The position numbers and the translations under genes are program-made. Of a stretch of 64,000 nucleotides of DNA, positions 1 through 8,670 are shown piece after piece; the first letter of the stretch is position 1, and the number at the start of each line of letters is the position of its first letter. This DNA comes from Streptomyces sp. CA-278952 (lineage in GTDB: Bacteria; Actinomycetota; Actinomycetes; Streptomycetales; Streptomycetaceae), in the NCBI RefSeq assembly GCF_028747205.1, contig NZ_CP112880.1, positions 2,418,001 through 2,482,000 on the forward strand, read 5' to 3'. The notes under the pieces were generated by a model. It ran no database searches and was not told the origin of the DNA. It was given only the letters and a program-made list of their open reading frames with translations.

Positions 1-2
1 CC

Positions 3-125
3 ATCGGCCTGATCCAGACCATCTCGCGGGGCCGCCTGCAGCGCGCTTGCGAGGACGGCCAGTGCAAGCTGACCGTCGCGGATCGGGACCACGAGGAGCG
101 CCCGACCGCATCGGTCTCGCTATAG
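3..125 (+). CDS. C-terminal fragment of an unidentified protein, cut by the left edge
   Basis: The frame starting at base 3 is open from the window edge to a TAG stop and reads about 40 residues, ending TASVSL. Codon use is GC-rich in third positions, so it is probably the tail of a real gene that starts outside the window. No motif is visible and I do not recognise the family. It lies on the same strand as the NLR pair but is separated from it by more than 450 bases, so it need not belong to that system. Confidence 0.5.
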   Translation: MGLIQTISRGRLQRACEDGQCKLTVADRDHEERPTASVSL

Positions 126-588
126 CAGAGCCGTGGATTCGGTGCCTGCGTCCGGGACACCGCGTCCGCCGAGGACACTGCACCGGCCACCGGCCGGCAG
201 GGACCCCCACGAAGGCGGGCACCGGCAACATGCCGGGTCTTTCGACCCTTGCGGAACCTGGCGACCGGGATGCTGCGGCGGTGACGAATCGACAACATCG
301 CCGCCGCCCTGCGGCACCGCGCCCGCGATCTCGCCGCCCACCGGCTCTCCTCGGGGTCAGGTGATCAAACCGCGCGCAACCGCGAGACCGACGAGGCCCT
401 GACGCACCCCCCACGCTGCGTTCCCAGCCGGCTCGGTCCCGGCGGAAAGCCGCCTTTCCTGCGCCCCGCTGACGTTGTCGATCACCTCTCGTCAGGCTTA
501 TTTTCGGGCCTGGTTGGGTAGGTAGCGCGCTAACACCGATCGTTCTGAGGCCGATCGCGTCTCCGCACTCGCAGGGGAGGTGAAGGGT
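126..588. other. Non-coding gap before the NLR pair
   Basis: No convincing gene is seen here. Short open frames exist on both strands, but they have no ribosome binding site and no recognisable protein. The last 60 bases should hold the promoter of the downstream pair, and a GGGAGG ribosome binding site lies at 575-580. I see no clear terminator for the fragment to the left. Confidence 0.5.
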
Positions 589-1002
589 ATGGATCCCCTT
601 ACGCTGGCGGCAGGCAGCGCACTTGTCGCAGCAATGGCCACTGACAGCTGGCAGCACTGTCGTGACACCGTGGCCGACTGGTGGAGGCAACGTCACGCGA
701 ATCGAACAGACGGCCTGGATGCCGCCCTTGATCACCTTCGCACCCAGGTCCTGGCCACAGGTCAGGAGGGAGATCAGCCGGGTGAGGACGCCTTGACCGT
801 GGCATGGGGAGAACGTTTTCAGCGGCTGCTCGACTCAGACCCTCACATGGCGTCCGAAATACGAGAGTTGATTGACCGGCTCACTCCGGCAGCCTCCTCC
901 GCCAACGACCGGGATACTCCAGTGGTCACCATGAAGGCGGACGCACGGGACAACGCGCGGATTTTCATGGCCGGACGGGACCAGCACATCACTGGCTCAT
1001 GA
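589..1002 (+). CDS. Small helical protein with C-terminal amyloid-type motif (Bell-like candidate effector)
   Basis: A 137-residue protein of unknown function. Residues 1-35 form a hydrophobic then amphipathic helix (MDPLTLAAGSALVAAMATDS followed by a Trp-rich stretch), and residues 40-100 are predicted helical. The C-terminus (residues 122-135, NARIFMAGRDQHIT) closely matches residues 19-32 of the NLR encoded next (HAQIFVAGNDMHAT). From family knowledge, a short motif shared between the C-terminus of a helical Bell-domain protein and the N-terminus of an adjacent NLR marks bacterial amyloid signalling pairs, where the helical domain is thought to attack membranes. I infer that role here. The ATG at 589 is chosen because GGGAGG lies 8 bases upstream; a GTG at 580 overlaps that site. 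The stop overlaps the NLR start (ATGA). Confidence 0.75.
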   Translation: MDPLTLAAGSALVAAMATDSWQHCRDTVADWWRQRHANRTDGLDAALDHLRTQVLATGQEGDQPGEDALTVAWGERFQRLLDSDPHMASEIRELIDRLTPAASSANDRDTPVVTMKADARDNARIFMAGRDQHITGS

Positions 1003-3620
1003 GCGAGCTGAGCGGCGATGCCGGGGTTCGGCAGGAGATCCACGGCGAGGGACATGCTCAGATCTTTGTCGCGGGCAACGACATGCACGCGACATTCGCT
1101 GCCCCACCGCCGCCCGACGCCGTCGTCGCACTGCGCACGCTCCCCCGTGACATCGCGGCCTTCACCGGCCGCGACAGTGAACTCCTGCGCATCATGCGCG
1201 CGGACACCGTGTCCTCCGGGGCGTTGACCATGCACGCAATCGACGGCATGCCCGGAGTCGGCAAGACGGCTCTGGTCACCCGTATCGCCCATATCCTTGC
1301 CGACCGGTATCCGGACGGGCAGCTCTTCGTCGACCTGCACGCACACACTCCCGGGCGCCAGCCGGCGGACCCACAAGGGGTTCTGACCACCCTTCTCGTC
1401 GGCCTCGGTATTGCCCCCAAGGACGTACCGGGCAGCCTGGAGGCCTGCACATCACTGTGGCGCGACCGGCTCGCCGGTCGCCGCGTACTGCTCGTCCTGG
1501 ACAACGCCGCCGACGTGGCCCAGGTCGAACCGCTCCTGCCGTCCCACCGTGCCAACCTGGTCCTGATCACCAGCCGCCGACGCCTCCTGGGCCTGGACGG
1601 GGCGGCATTGACGTCCCTGGGGACGCTGCCCCCCGACCAGGCGAGCGACCTCTTCGTCCGCCTCACACGGCGCGAGCGGACGGACTCGAACAGCGACACC
1701 ATCAGCGACGCAGTCGCCGCGTGCGGTCACCTGCCCCTCGCGATCAACCTGCTCGCATCTCGTCTGGCGCATCACCCGGACCGTGAGCTCACGGCCTTCG
1801 TCGGCGAGTTCACCACAGCGCTGGACCGCCTGGACGAGCTCCAGGCCGGCAACCGTGCGGTGGCCGCCGCGTTCGACCTGTCCTACCGTGCGCTTCCCGC
1901 CGACAGGCAGCGCTTCTTCCGCTGCCTGGGCATGCATGCCGGAGTACATATCGACCCCTTCGCCGCGGCGGCATTGGGCAACATCTCAGTGGCTCAGGCA
2001 CGGCGCATGCTGGACTTCCTGCACTCGGAACACCTCGTCGACGAAATATCCACCTACCGCTACAGGTTCCATGACCTCATCCGCGCGTTCGCCCGGACAC
2101 TCTCGTCCGGAGATCCCACACTTGAGCAGGACCGAACGATCGCACGCATGCAGGCCTACTATCAGCAGGCGGCGGAATCGGCGGACCGATATCTCACCGA
2201 CGTCGAACGCCCCGGGCCTTCCTGCCCCTCCACCTTCGCCGTCCCGGACGTGCACAGCCATGAACAGGCTCTGGAGTGGATGCGCACCGAACGTGCCAAC
2301 CTGCTGGCTTGCATGGAAACGGAATCCCAGAACGCGAGTCGGCACAGAAGAGGGCTTACGGCCGCGCTGGCGTCTCACCTGCGGCAAGAGGGCCCTTGGC
2401 CGGAAGCCGCGTCGCTTCATCGAGCGGCTGCCGAATCGGCGCGGGACTCCGGCGCCTCCCTCGAACAAGCGAACGCCCTGTTCGACCTCGGGCGGATTGA
2501 ATCCGCTATGGGTGACTACGCGACCGCCGAGGACACCCTTCGCTTGGCACTGGACCTCTATCGGACACTCGAAAACTCACTGGGGCAGGCCAACGCCCTG
2601 AATATGCTGGGCAATGCACAGCAGATCACGGGGCGCGGATCCGAAGCCGTAGAACTGCAACAGAAGGCGCTGGCGCTTCACGAACAGCTCGGAAGTCGAC
2701 TGGGGCAGGCGATCAGCCTCTTCGGCCTGGGGCGGATAAAGCAGGCCACGGGAGACTATGCGGGGGCGGCGGAATTGCACCTGAGGGCGTTGAGCTTATA
2801 CCGGCAGACGGGAAACCCCATCGGACAGGCGAACGCTCTCAATATGCTTGGGCAGGCCCGCTACGCAACAGGTGAGTACAGCCTCTCGGCCGATCTTCAC
2901 CAGAAGGCTCTGCTGCTCTACACGAGTATCGGGAATCGCCTGGGCCAGGCGCACGCACTGCACGACATCGGACGTGCGGAACAGGTGGTCGGGGACAATG
3001 CCGCGGCCCTCGCATCACACCGGCAGGCACTGGTTCTCTACGAAACGGTCGGCAACCGTCTGGGACAGGCGAACACGTCCCACGACCTGGGCCGCCTGGC
3101 GGAGACGACAGGCGATCGTATCGCGGCCTCCGCATTCCTCCAGCGAGCCCTGACCCTTTACGACTCGGTCGGTGACCGGCTCGGACAGGCGAATACACTC
3201 CACGCCGTCGGCCGCCTGGAGCAGGCGGCCGGCAGCCCTGCCGCCGCCGACCTGTACCGACGGGCGTGGGAACTCTTCCGTGCATCAGGGGATCCTGATG
3301 GAGAAGCCCAAGTCGTGTACAGCATGGGGACACTCCGGGCCGAGACGGATCCAACCGAGGCGCTGGGCAATTTCAGCCGGGCTCGACGCCTCGCCCGGCA
3401 GGTCGGCAACCCGTTCACCGAGGCAGAGGCGATCGAGGGCACCGCCCGATGCCAGGCGCACCTCGGCGACCGCCGGTCCGCACTCATTACCATCCGGCAG
3501 GCGTTGAAAATCTATCGCACGATCGGCGTCGCGGAAGCGGCATCAGCCGACGCCTTCCGTGCGGAGCTGGAAGCGGAATTCTCCGAACCAGAGGCACCCG
3601 AGGAGCGGAAGAGAAGGTGA
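999..3620 (+). CDS. NLR-type STAND ATPase: NB-ARC plus tetratricopeptide repeats
   Basis: An 873-residue signal-transduction ATPase. Residues 12-33 carry a QIFVAGNDMH motif shared with the upstream small protein. The NB-ARC core follows: P-loop GMPGVGKT at 83-90, Walker B VLLVLDN at 163-169, sensor TSR at 191-193, GHLPLAI at 243-249, and a winged-helix segment ending RFHDLIRAFAR at 356-366. From about residue 488 to 830 there are eight or nine TPRs of about 40 residues, each with a GxRLGQAN-type signature. Family knowledge: TPRs sense a trigger, the NB-ARC oligomerises, and the N-terminal motif recruits the effector. The start codon overlaps the previous stop, so the two are co-translated. 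Leucine 600 uses TTA (2796-2798), so expression should need bldA. The trigger is unknown. Confidence 0.9.
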   Translation: MSELSGDAGVRQEIHGEGHAQIFVAGNDMHATFAAPPPPDAVVALRTLPRDIAAFTGRDSELLRIMRADTVSSGALTMHAIDGMPGVGKTALVTRIAHILADRYPDGQLFVDLHAHTPGRQPADPQGVLTTLLVGLGIAPKDVPGSLEACTSLWRDRLAGRRVLLVLDNAADVAQVEPLLPSHRANLVLITSRRRLLGLDGAALTSLGTLPPDQASDLFVRLTRRERTDSNSDTISDAVAACGHLPLAINLLASRLAHHPDRELTAFVGEFTTALDRLDELQAGNRAVAAAFDLSYRALPADRQRFFRCLGMHAGVHIDPFAAAALGNISVAQARRMLDFLHSEHLVDEISTYRYRFHDLIRAFARTLSSGDPTLEQDRTIARMQAYYQQAAESADRYLTDVERPGPSCPSTFAVPDVHSHEQALEWMRTERANLLACMETESQNASRHRRGLTAALASHLRQEGPWPEAASLHRAAAESARDSGASLEQANALFDLGRIESAMGDYATAEDTLRLALDLYRTLENSLGQANALNMLGNAQQITGRGSEAVELQQKALALHEQLGSRLGQAISLFGLGRIKQATGDYAGAAELHLRALSLYRQTGNPIGQANALNMLGQARYATGEYSLSADLHQKALLLYTSIGNRLGQAHALHDIGRAEQVVGDNAAALASHRQALVLYETVGNRLGQANTSHDLGRLAETTGDRIAASAFLQRALTLYDSVGDRLGQANTLHAVGRLEQAAGSPAAADLYRRAWELFRASGDPDGEAQVVYSMGTLRAETDPTEALGNFSRARRLARQVGNPFTEAEAIEGTARCQAHLGDRRSALITIRQALKIYRTIGVAEAASADAFRAELEAEFSEPEAPEERKRR

Positions 3621-3625
3621 CGGAC

Positions 3626-3829
3626 ATGAACACGGAGCTCAATTGGTTCAAGAGTTCCAGGAGTGAGCCTCCTGGGCCAGGAGGGTCTCAGGGATGCGTG
3701 GAGGCCGCCACACTCGAAGGAGAAGGAATAGCGATACGTGATTCGAAGGAACCAGGCGGATCCGTACTGCGGTTCTCCGGAACAGCGTGGAGTGCCTTCA
3801 CTTCCATGACGAGGAGCGACACTCCTTAG
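3626..3829 (+). CDS. DUF397 family protein
   Basis: A 67-residue protein with the DUF397 pattern: LNWFKSSRS near the N-terminus, a central GCVEAA, and IRDSKEPGGSVLRFSGTAWSAF near the C-terminus in two adjoining stretches. Such proteins are common in Streptomyces, usually next to an XRE-type regulator that they antagonise. Here no XRE gene is adjacent; it sits 5 bases behind the NLR gene and could be its third operon member. The ATG at 3626 is preferred because AGAAGG lies 9 bases before it; an in-frame GTG at 3617 is too close to that site. Confidence 0.8.
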   Translation: MNTELNWFKSSRSEPPGPGGSQGCVEAATLEGEGIAIRDSKEPGGSVLRFSGTAWSAFTSMTRSDTP

Positions 3830-3898
3830 TCCGGTCAGTCCGGGACGACCCGGCGGTTCACCGAGCACTATCAGGCCCGTCGACCGGCGGTGCACGAC

Positions 3899-3945
3899 CC
3901 CGGCAGCCCGGCCCGCGTGCGGCTGGACTGCCGGGTCCTTCCTTC
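3899..3945 (+). terminator. Probable terminator after the NLR operon
   Basis: Inverted repeat CCCGGCAG / CTGCCGGG with a GC-rich loop that can itself fold, followed by a pyrimidine-rich TCCTTCCTTCT run. It lies 70 bases past the DUF397 stop and before the hydrolase promoter. Confidence 0.5.
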
Positions 3946-3989
3946 TGCCGCCACTGGCCTCGCACCCGGCGATGCACTACTCTCATAGC

Positions 3990-4009
3990 GAGACGCAACG
4001 TTTCGTCTC
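3990..4009. promoter_or_regulatory. TetR-type operator palindrome before the hydrolase gene
   Basis: A 20-base dyad, GAGACGCAACGTTTCGTCTC, matches its own reverse complement at 18 of 20 positions. Dyads of this form are typical TetR/AcrR-family operators. No tetR gene lies next to it, so any cognate repressor must be encoded elsewhere. Confidence 0.55.
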
Positions 4010-4042
4010 TTCTGTCGATTCACCAGGACAGCGAGGTCCACC

Positions 4043-4915
4043 ATGGAACGCTTCGTCGAAGTCGCCCCCGGCGTGCGCCTGTGGGCCCAGGAGCACGGCG
4101 CACCCGACGCCCCCGCCCTGCTGCTGGTCATGGGTGCGCAGGCGTCCGGGCTCGGCTGGCCCGACGAGTTGGTGGAGTTGCTCGCCGCCCGGCATCGCGT
4201 GATCCGTTACGACCACCGGGACACCGGCCGGTCCACCTGGGCCTTCGACGAGCGGCCCTACCCGCTCACCGCACTGGCCGAGGACGCCGTGGCCGTGCTC
4301 GACGCGTTCGGTGTGGAGCGCGCACACATCGTGGGGATGTCGCTGGGCGGCATGCTCGCCCAGTTGCTGATCGCCGACCACCCCGAGCGGCTGCTGAGCG
4401 CCACGGTGTTCGGGACGCGAGCGCTCAGCTCCGTCCCCTACACCGCCCCGGACGGCGCCCGTGTCCCGCCCGAGCAGCTTCCCGGCGTCGCCCCCGCCCT
4501 GCTGGAGCTGTGGGCCCGGCCCGTGGAGGACCGTGGGCCCGAGGCCGAGTTGGAGCGGCGCGTGGAGCACTGGCGGGCGCTCGGCGGCAGCGTGATCCCC
4601 TTCGACGCCGATCGCGCCCGGGCCCTGGAGCGCCGGATCATCGAGCACACCGGGCATCACCGCGCCGGTTCCGCGCACGCCCGCGCCGACTACTCCGGGA
4701 TGGACCGCACCGAGCAGCTCGCCAGGACCCGCGTGCCCGCCCTGGTCGTCTCGGCCCGCGCCGAACCCGTCTTCCCGCCCCCGCACGCCGAACACCTCGC
4801 CCAGGCGATCCGCGGCGCGCGGCTCGTCGAGATACCGGGCATGGGCCACGCGCTCCCCCGCGAGGTGCACGCCCCGCTCGTCGGCGCGATCCTGGAGCAC
4901 ACCGGCCGGGGCTGA
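4043..4915 (+). CDS. Alpha/beta hydrolase
   Basis: A 290-residue cytoplasmic alpha/beta hydrolase. The oxyanion segment is LLVMGAQASGLGWPDEL, the nucleophile elbow is GMSLGGM with Ser100, and the catalytic histidine is in GMGHALP (His269). The acid position reads AEPVFPP where many relatives have Asp. The closest general family is the esterase / aclacinomycin methylesterase-like group; the substrate cannot be told from sequence. The ATG has a short AGGTCC site upstream. It stands alone behind a TetR-type palindrome and is probably derepressed by an inducer. Confidence 0.85.
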   Translation: MERFVEVAPGVRLWAQEHGAPDAPALLLVMGAQASGLGWPDELVELLAARHRVIRYDHRDTGRSTWAFDERPYPLTALAEDAVAVLDAFGVERAHIVGMSLGGMLAQLLIADHPERLLSATVFGTRALSSVPYTAPDGARVPPEQLPGVAPALLELWARPVEDRGPEAELERRVEHWRALGGSVIPFDADRARALERRIIEHTGHHRAGSAHARADYSGMDRTEQLARTRVPALVVSARAEPVFPPPHAEHLAQAIRGARLVEIPGMGHALPREVHAPLVGAILEHTGRG

Positions 4916-5160
4916 CGCCGCGCCGCACGGGCCGGGGCTGACTGCCGCCCTCCGGCCGGGCCGACACCGCAGGGCACGCACCGCTCGCACCGCGCCCCAC
5001 CGGCGGGACCCGGCCGACCCGCCCCCGCCCGCGTCCCCCGCGTCATACCTGAGAGCCACCCCGCAGGTGCCCCCTCCAGCGGGACGCCGACTACCGGCCC
5101 CCGTCCATAACTTCTGTACCGGAAGCAACCGATGCCCCTGGTACGGAAGGACCTCACCCC

Positions 5161-6126
5161 ATGCCCGACCGCCCGCGCAGCCCCCGCCGGCTCCGCGCCC
5201 TACTCGCCGCACTCGTCACCTTCGCGGTGGCCGTGCCGGTGTCCGGAGCGGCCCGGCCCGCCGCCGTGCCCGCCCCCGCGCCGACCGCTCATGGGCCGCT
5301 GCGGGACGCGGGGCCGGCGGCGCTCGCCCGGCGGTACGCGGTGAGCCGGCAGGACATCCGGGCGGCCGAAGGGGCGGCGGAGGAGCACGGGGACCTCCGG
5401 CGGGCGGCCTCGCTGCGGGAGATGGCCGAGCCCGGGCGGCAGTTCCTCGGCTTCGACGGGCGGGACGGCGGCCGGAGCACGGAGGTCGTCGGGGACCTGT
5501 CCACGGCCCGGCGGATCGCGGTGCTGGTGCCCGGTGCCGGCGTCGGTCTTGACGCGTACTGGCGGCTGCGGCGTGATGCCCGGGCGCTGCACCGGGAGTC
5601 GGGGGAGGGCGCGGCCGTCGTCGTCTGGCTCGGCTACCGCTCGCCCGCCACCGTCAGCCCGGCCGCGCTGACCACCGGTCGGGCCGACGAGGCCGCGCCG
5701 GCGCTGCGCGCACTGGTGGACGGGTTGCGCGTGGTGCTCCCCGGCGCCCGGATCAGCCTGCTCTGCCACTCCTACGGTTCGGTGATCTGCGCCCGGTCCG
5801 CGCCGGGGACGGCGGCCGATGCCCTCGTCCTCTACGGCAGCCCCGGGGTCGGAGCCCCGGACGCCGCCTCGCTGCGCACCGGGGCCCGGGTGTGGGCGGG
5901 CCGGAGCGACGGGGACTGGATCGCCCAAGTGCCCCATACCCGGGTGCGGGTGCCGTTCCTCGCGACGGTCGGCTTCGGGGCCGATCCGGTGGCGGACCGG
6001 TTCGGGGCCGAGGTGTTCGACGCGGGCGGCGGCGGCCACAGCGACTATCTGCTGCCCGGTTCGCGCTCCTTGACGAACCTGGCCCGGATCACGGCGGGCG
6101 CCGAACCGCTGGAGGCCTCCCGATGA
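5161..6126 (+). CDS. Secreted alpha/beta hydrolase of the DUF1023 type
   Basis: A 321-residue protein. Residues 1-35 form a signal peptide (RRLR, then a hydrophobic core ending near SGAARPA). The hydrolase domain has the strand AVLVPGAGVGLDAYW, the elbow CHSYGS with Ser204 (most relatives have GHSYGS), and a C-terminal GHSDYL histidine. DUF1023 proteins are predicted exported serine hydrolases of unknown substrate. The start is set by GGAAGGA 9 bases upstream. It heads a tightly coupled operon: the stop overlaps the acyltransferase start (ATGA). Confidence 0.8.
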   Translation: MPDRPRSPRRLRALLAALVTFAVAVPVSGAARPAAVPAPAPTAHGPLRDAGPAALARRYAVSRQDIRAAEGAAEEHGDLRRAASLREMAEPGRQFLGFDGRDGGRSTEVVGDLSTARRIAVLVPGAGVGLDAYWRLRRDARALHRESGEGAAVVVWLGYRSPATVSPAALTTGRADEAAPALRALVDGLRVVLPGARISLLCHSYGSVICARSAPGTAADALVLYGSPGVGAPDAASLRTGARVWAGRSDGDWIAQVPHTRVRVPFLATVGFGADPVADRFGAEVFDAGGGGHSDYLLPGSRSLTNLARITAGAEPLEASR

Positions 6127-7307
6127 CTGGTCTCGTCGCACGGATCGAGGCCGCGACCCCGCCGGGCCGGGACCGGGCCGTCGACGCCCTGCGGGCCCTG
6201 GCGATCCTCGGCGTGGTGGGCGGGCACTGGCTGGTGACCGCGCTGGTCACCGACAGCGGCACGGTGCGCGGGGCGAGCCCGCTGACGTATCTGCCTCACC
6301 TCACCCCGGTCTCCTGGGTGTTCCAGACCCTCGCGGTGTTCTTCCTGGTGGGCGGGCAGGTGGCGGCGGGGAGTTGGGCATCGGCCCGGCAGCGCGGCGT
6401 CCCGTACGGGCGGTGGGTGCGCGGCCGGCTGGGGCGACTGTTCCGGCCGGTGGCGGCGGTGCTCGTGGTGTGGGCGCTCGCGGCGGCCGCGATGCTGGTG
6501 GCCGGGGTGGGCGAGTCGACGGTCCGGGCGCTGGTCAAGCTGGTCTGGTCCCCGCTGTGGTTCCTGCTGGTCTTCGCCGCGCTGACGGCGCTGACTCCGC
6601 TGGTGGCGCGGCTGCACCCACTGTGGCCGTTCGTATTGGTGCTCCACGTCGACCTCGTACGCCTGGGCCTCGGCGGTCCTCGCGAGCTGGGGTGGATCAA
6701 CGTGGTCGCGGGCTGGCTGGTGCCCTACTGCCTGGGGGCGCTGGTGGCCCGGGGTGGGGTGCGGGGGCGGACGGGCCGCTGGGCTCTGCTGCTCGGCGGG
6801 GCCGCGGCGGCCGTCGCGCTCGTCCTGTGGGCCGGGTATCCGGCGGCCATGGTCGGCGTTCCGGGCGGCCGGATGTCCAATCTTGATCCGCCGAGCCTGG
6901 CCGCCGTGGCGTTCGGCCTGGCGCAGTGCGCAGCGGCGCTGCTGCTGCTCGGGCCCCTGCGCCGGGCGCTGCGGAGGCCCGTCCTCTGGGCGGTGGTGGC
7001 GGTGGTGAACCTGTCGGCGATGACCGTCTTCCTGTGGCACCAGACCGCGATGATCATCGTCACGACGAGTGCGGCGCTGCTCGCGGACGGGCCGCTGCCG
7101 GGCCTGCACACCGTGCCCGAGGGCGCCGGCTGGGTGCTCGCCCGGTTGCTCTGGCTGCCGGTGTTCGCGCTGGCCCTGCTGGTGTGCTGGGCCGCGTTCC
7201 GGGGTCACGAGCAGGGCGGCCGACGTCACGGCGGGGGCTCCCTCGTCGTCAAGGAGTCCCTACGGGAGTCCTCCCCCGAGCGGAAGGGACACGCACGTCG
7301 TGCCTAG
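6123..7307 (+). CDS. Membrane acyltransferase (acyltransferase family 3, OafA/YrhL-like)
   Basis: A 394-residue integral membrane protein with about ten transmembrane helices. The N-terminus has the family signature RDRAVDALRALAILGVVGGHWLV, written here as two adjoining motifs RDRAVDALRAL and VVGGHW, in which the histidine is catalytic. Near the C-terminus is the conserved segment TVFLWHQTAM. Family members move acyl groups onto glycans, lipids or antibiotics at the membrane. It follows the secreted hydrolase with a 4-base overlap and overlaps the kinase start, suggesting the two-component system senses or controls the same envelope process. Confidence 0.85.
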   Translation: MTGLVARIEAATPPGRDRAVDALRALAILGVVGGHWLVTALVTDSGTVRGASPLTYLPHLTPVSWVFQTLAVFFLVGGQVAAGSWASARQRGVPYGRWVRGRLGRLFRPVAAVLVVWALAAAAMLVAGVGESTVRALVKLVWSPLWFLLVFAALTALTPLVARLHPLWPFVLVLHVDLVRLGLGGPRELGWINVVAGWLVPYCLGALVARGGVRGRTGRWALLLGGAAAAVALVLWAGYPAAMVGVPGGRMSNLDPPSLAAVAFGLAQCAAALLLLGPLRRALRRPVLWAVVAVVNLSAMTVFLWHQTAMIIVTTSAALLADGPLPGLHTVPEGAGWVLARLLWLPVFALALLVCWAAFRGHEQGGRRHGGGSLVVKESLRESSPERKGHARRA

Positions 7308-8670
7308 TCTGAGCAGCAAGGGAGCCGAGGGGACGGTGGGGGCGGTGACGTCATCGAGGGCGGTACGGGCACGGGCGGCGGTGCGCCGTGCGCCGCGCGC
7401 CCTGTACGAGGAGTTGTGGGCCGCGCCCGCCGACCGGGTGCCGCGCATGGGAGAGCCGAACGCGCCGGTGTGGCGCCCGGTGTTCCTGGTGCTGCTGGTG
7501 CTCATCGCGGTCGGCGTCACGGTGATCCGTACCGTCGAGCTCACCCCGTACGGCACCGCGGTCAGCGGCTTGGCGGTTCTGGTGGCCGTCGCGCAGTCCG
7601 CGGCACTGGTGGCCGGCATGATCCGTCCGGTGGGCGCCTGGTGGGCGGCGACCGCGCTGGCGATCGTGTCGGTGCCGGCCACCGTGGCCGCCGCCCCGCC
7701 GGGCCACCCTCCGTACCCAGGGCTGGAGTTCCTGTATCCCAGCCCCTTCGCGGGAGCGGCCCTGCAGGGCGGCGCCCTGTTCCTGTTGGCGCTGCGTGTC
7801 CGGCCGCGCCGCGCGGTGGCCGCGCTGGCGATCTCGCTGGCGGCGGCGCTGTCCGTCGCCCTGCGCACGCCGCCGCTGCCGCACGTGACTCCGGCCGTGG
7901 CCGTGCTCGTGTTCACCACCTCCCTCGTCCTCGGCGCCGCACTGCGCAGCCTGCGCCTGGCCCGTAAGGACCTCGTCGTCCAGGCCGAGCTGACCTCCGA
8001 GGAGCGGGCCCGGCGCACCCTGCTGGAGGAGCGCAACCGGATCGCCCGCGAGCTGCACGACGTGGTCGCCCACCACATGTCGGTGATCTCCATCCAGGCG
8101 CAGGTCGCCCCGCATCTGGTGGAGCACCCCACCGAGGAGCTGCGGGAGAATCTGACCGGCATCCGGGAGAACGCCCTGGAAGCCCTCACCGAGCTGCGCA
8201 GGGTGCTGGGCGTCCTGCGCTCGGAGGACGCGCCGTCGCAGAGCGCGCGGCATGCCCCGCAGCCGGGCCTCGACGGCCTCGACGGCCTGCTCGCCACGGT
8301 GCGCTCGGCCGGTCTCGCCGTCACCTGCTCCACGACCGGCGATCCCCGCCCCCTCCCGCCGGGCGTCGAGCTGTCCGCGTACCGCATCGTGCAGGAGGCC
8401 CTGAGCAACGTGATGCGCCACGCGCCCAGCGCGAGCGCCGAGGTGGTGATCGGCCACCGGCCCACCGGGCTGACCGTCCGGGTCGTCAACTCGCCGCCGG
8501 ATCGCCCGGCCGCCCCCTCCCCCGGCGTACGCCACGGCCTGCTCGGGATGCGGGAACGCGCGGCGATGCTCGGCGGCGAGCTGGCCACCGGCCCCACGCC
8601 CGACGGCGGCTGGGAAGTCACCGCGCTCCTGCCCACCGGAACAACCGAGACGACCGAGGACGCCCCATGA
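7300..8670 (+). CDS. Sensor histidine kinase, NarL/DesK type (HisKA_3)
   Basis: A 456-residue kinase. About five transmembrane helices lie between residues 45 and 210, with almost no extracytoplasmic domain. The dimerisation domain has ERNRIARELHDVVAHHMS with phospho-acceptor His253, and the ATPase domain has AYRIVQEALSNVMRHA (N box) and GLLGMRERAAMLGG (G box). The GTG start overlaps the acyltransferase stop by 8 bases and has AAGGGA upstream. The stop overlaps the response regulator start (ATGA), so the two form a cognate pair. Confidence 0.92.
   Translation: MPSLSSKGAEGTVGAVTSSRAVRARAAVRRAPRALYEELWAAPADRVPRMGEPNAPVWRPVFLVLLVLIAVGVTVIRTVELTPYGTAVSGLAVLVAVAQSAALVAGMIRPVGAWWAATALAIVSVPATVAAAPPGHPPYPGLEFLYPSPFAGAALQGGALFLLALRVRPRRAVAALAISLAAALSVALRTPPLPHVTPAVAVLVFTTSLVLGAALRSLRLARKDLVVQAELTSEERARRTLLEERNRIARELHDVVAHHMSVISIQAQVAPHLVEHPTEELRENLTGIRENALEALTELRRVLGVLRSEDAPSQSARHAPQPGLDGLDGLLATVRSAGLAVTCSTTGDPRPLPPGVELSAYRIVQEALSNVMRHAPSASAEVVIGHRPTGLTVRVVNSPPDRPAAPSPGVRHGLLGMRERAAMLGGELATGPTPDGGWEVTALLPTGTTETTEDAP

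Noticed and set aside
133-402. Small plus-strand ORFs at the left edge
   Set aside because: No ribosome binding site, no family, and composition like non-coding GC-rich DNA.
6122-6137. DasR-like word ACTGGTCTCGTC at the acyltransferase start
   Set aside because: Only about 10 of 16 matches, the right half-site is missing, and it lies inside coding sequence.
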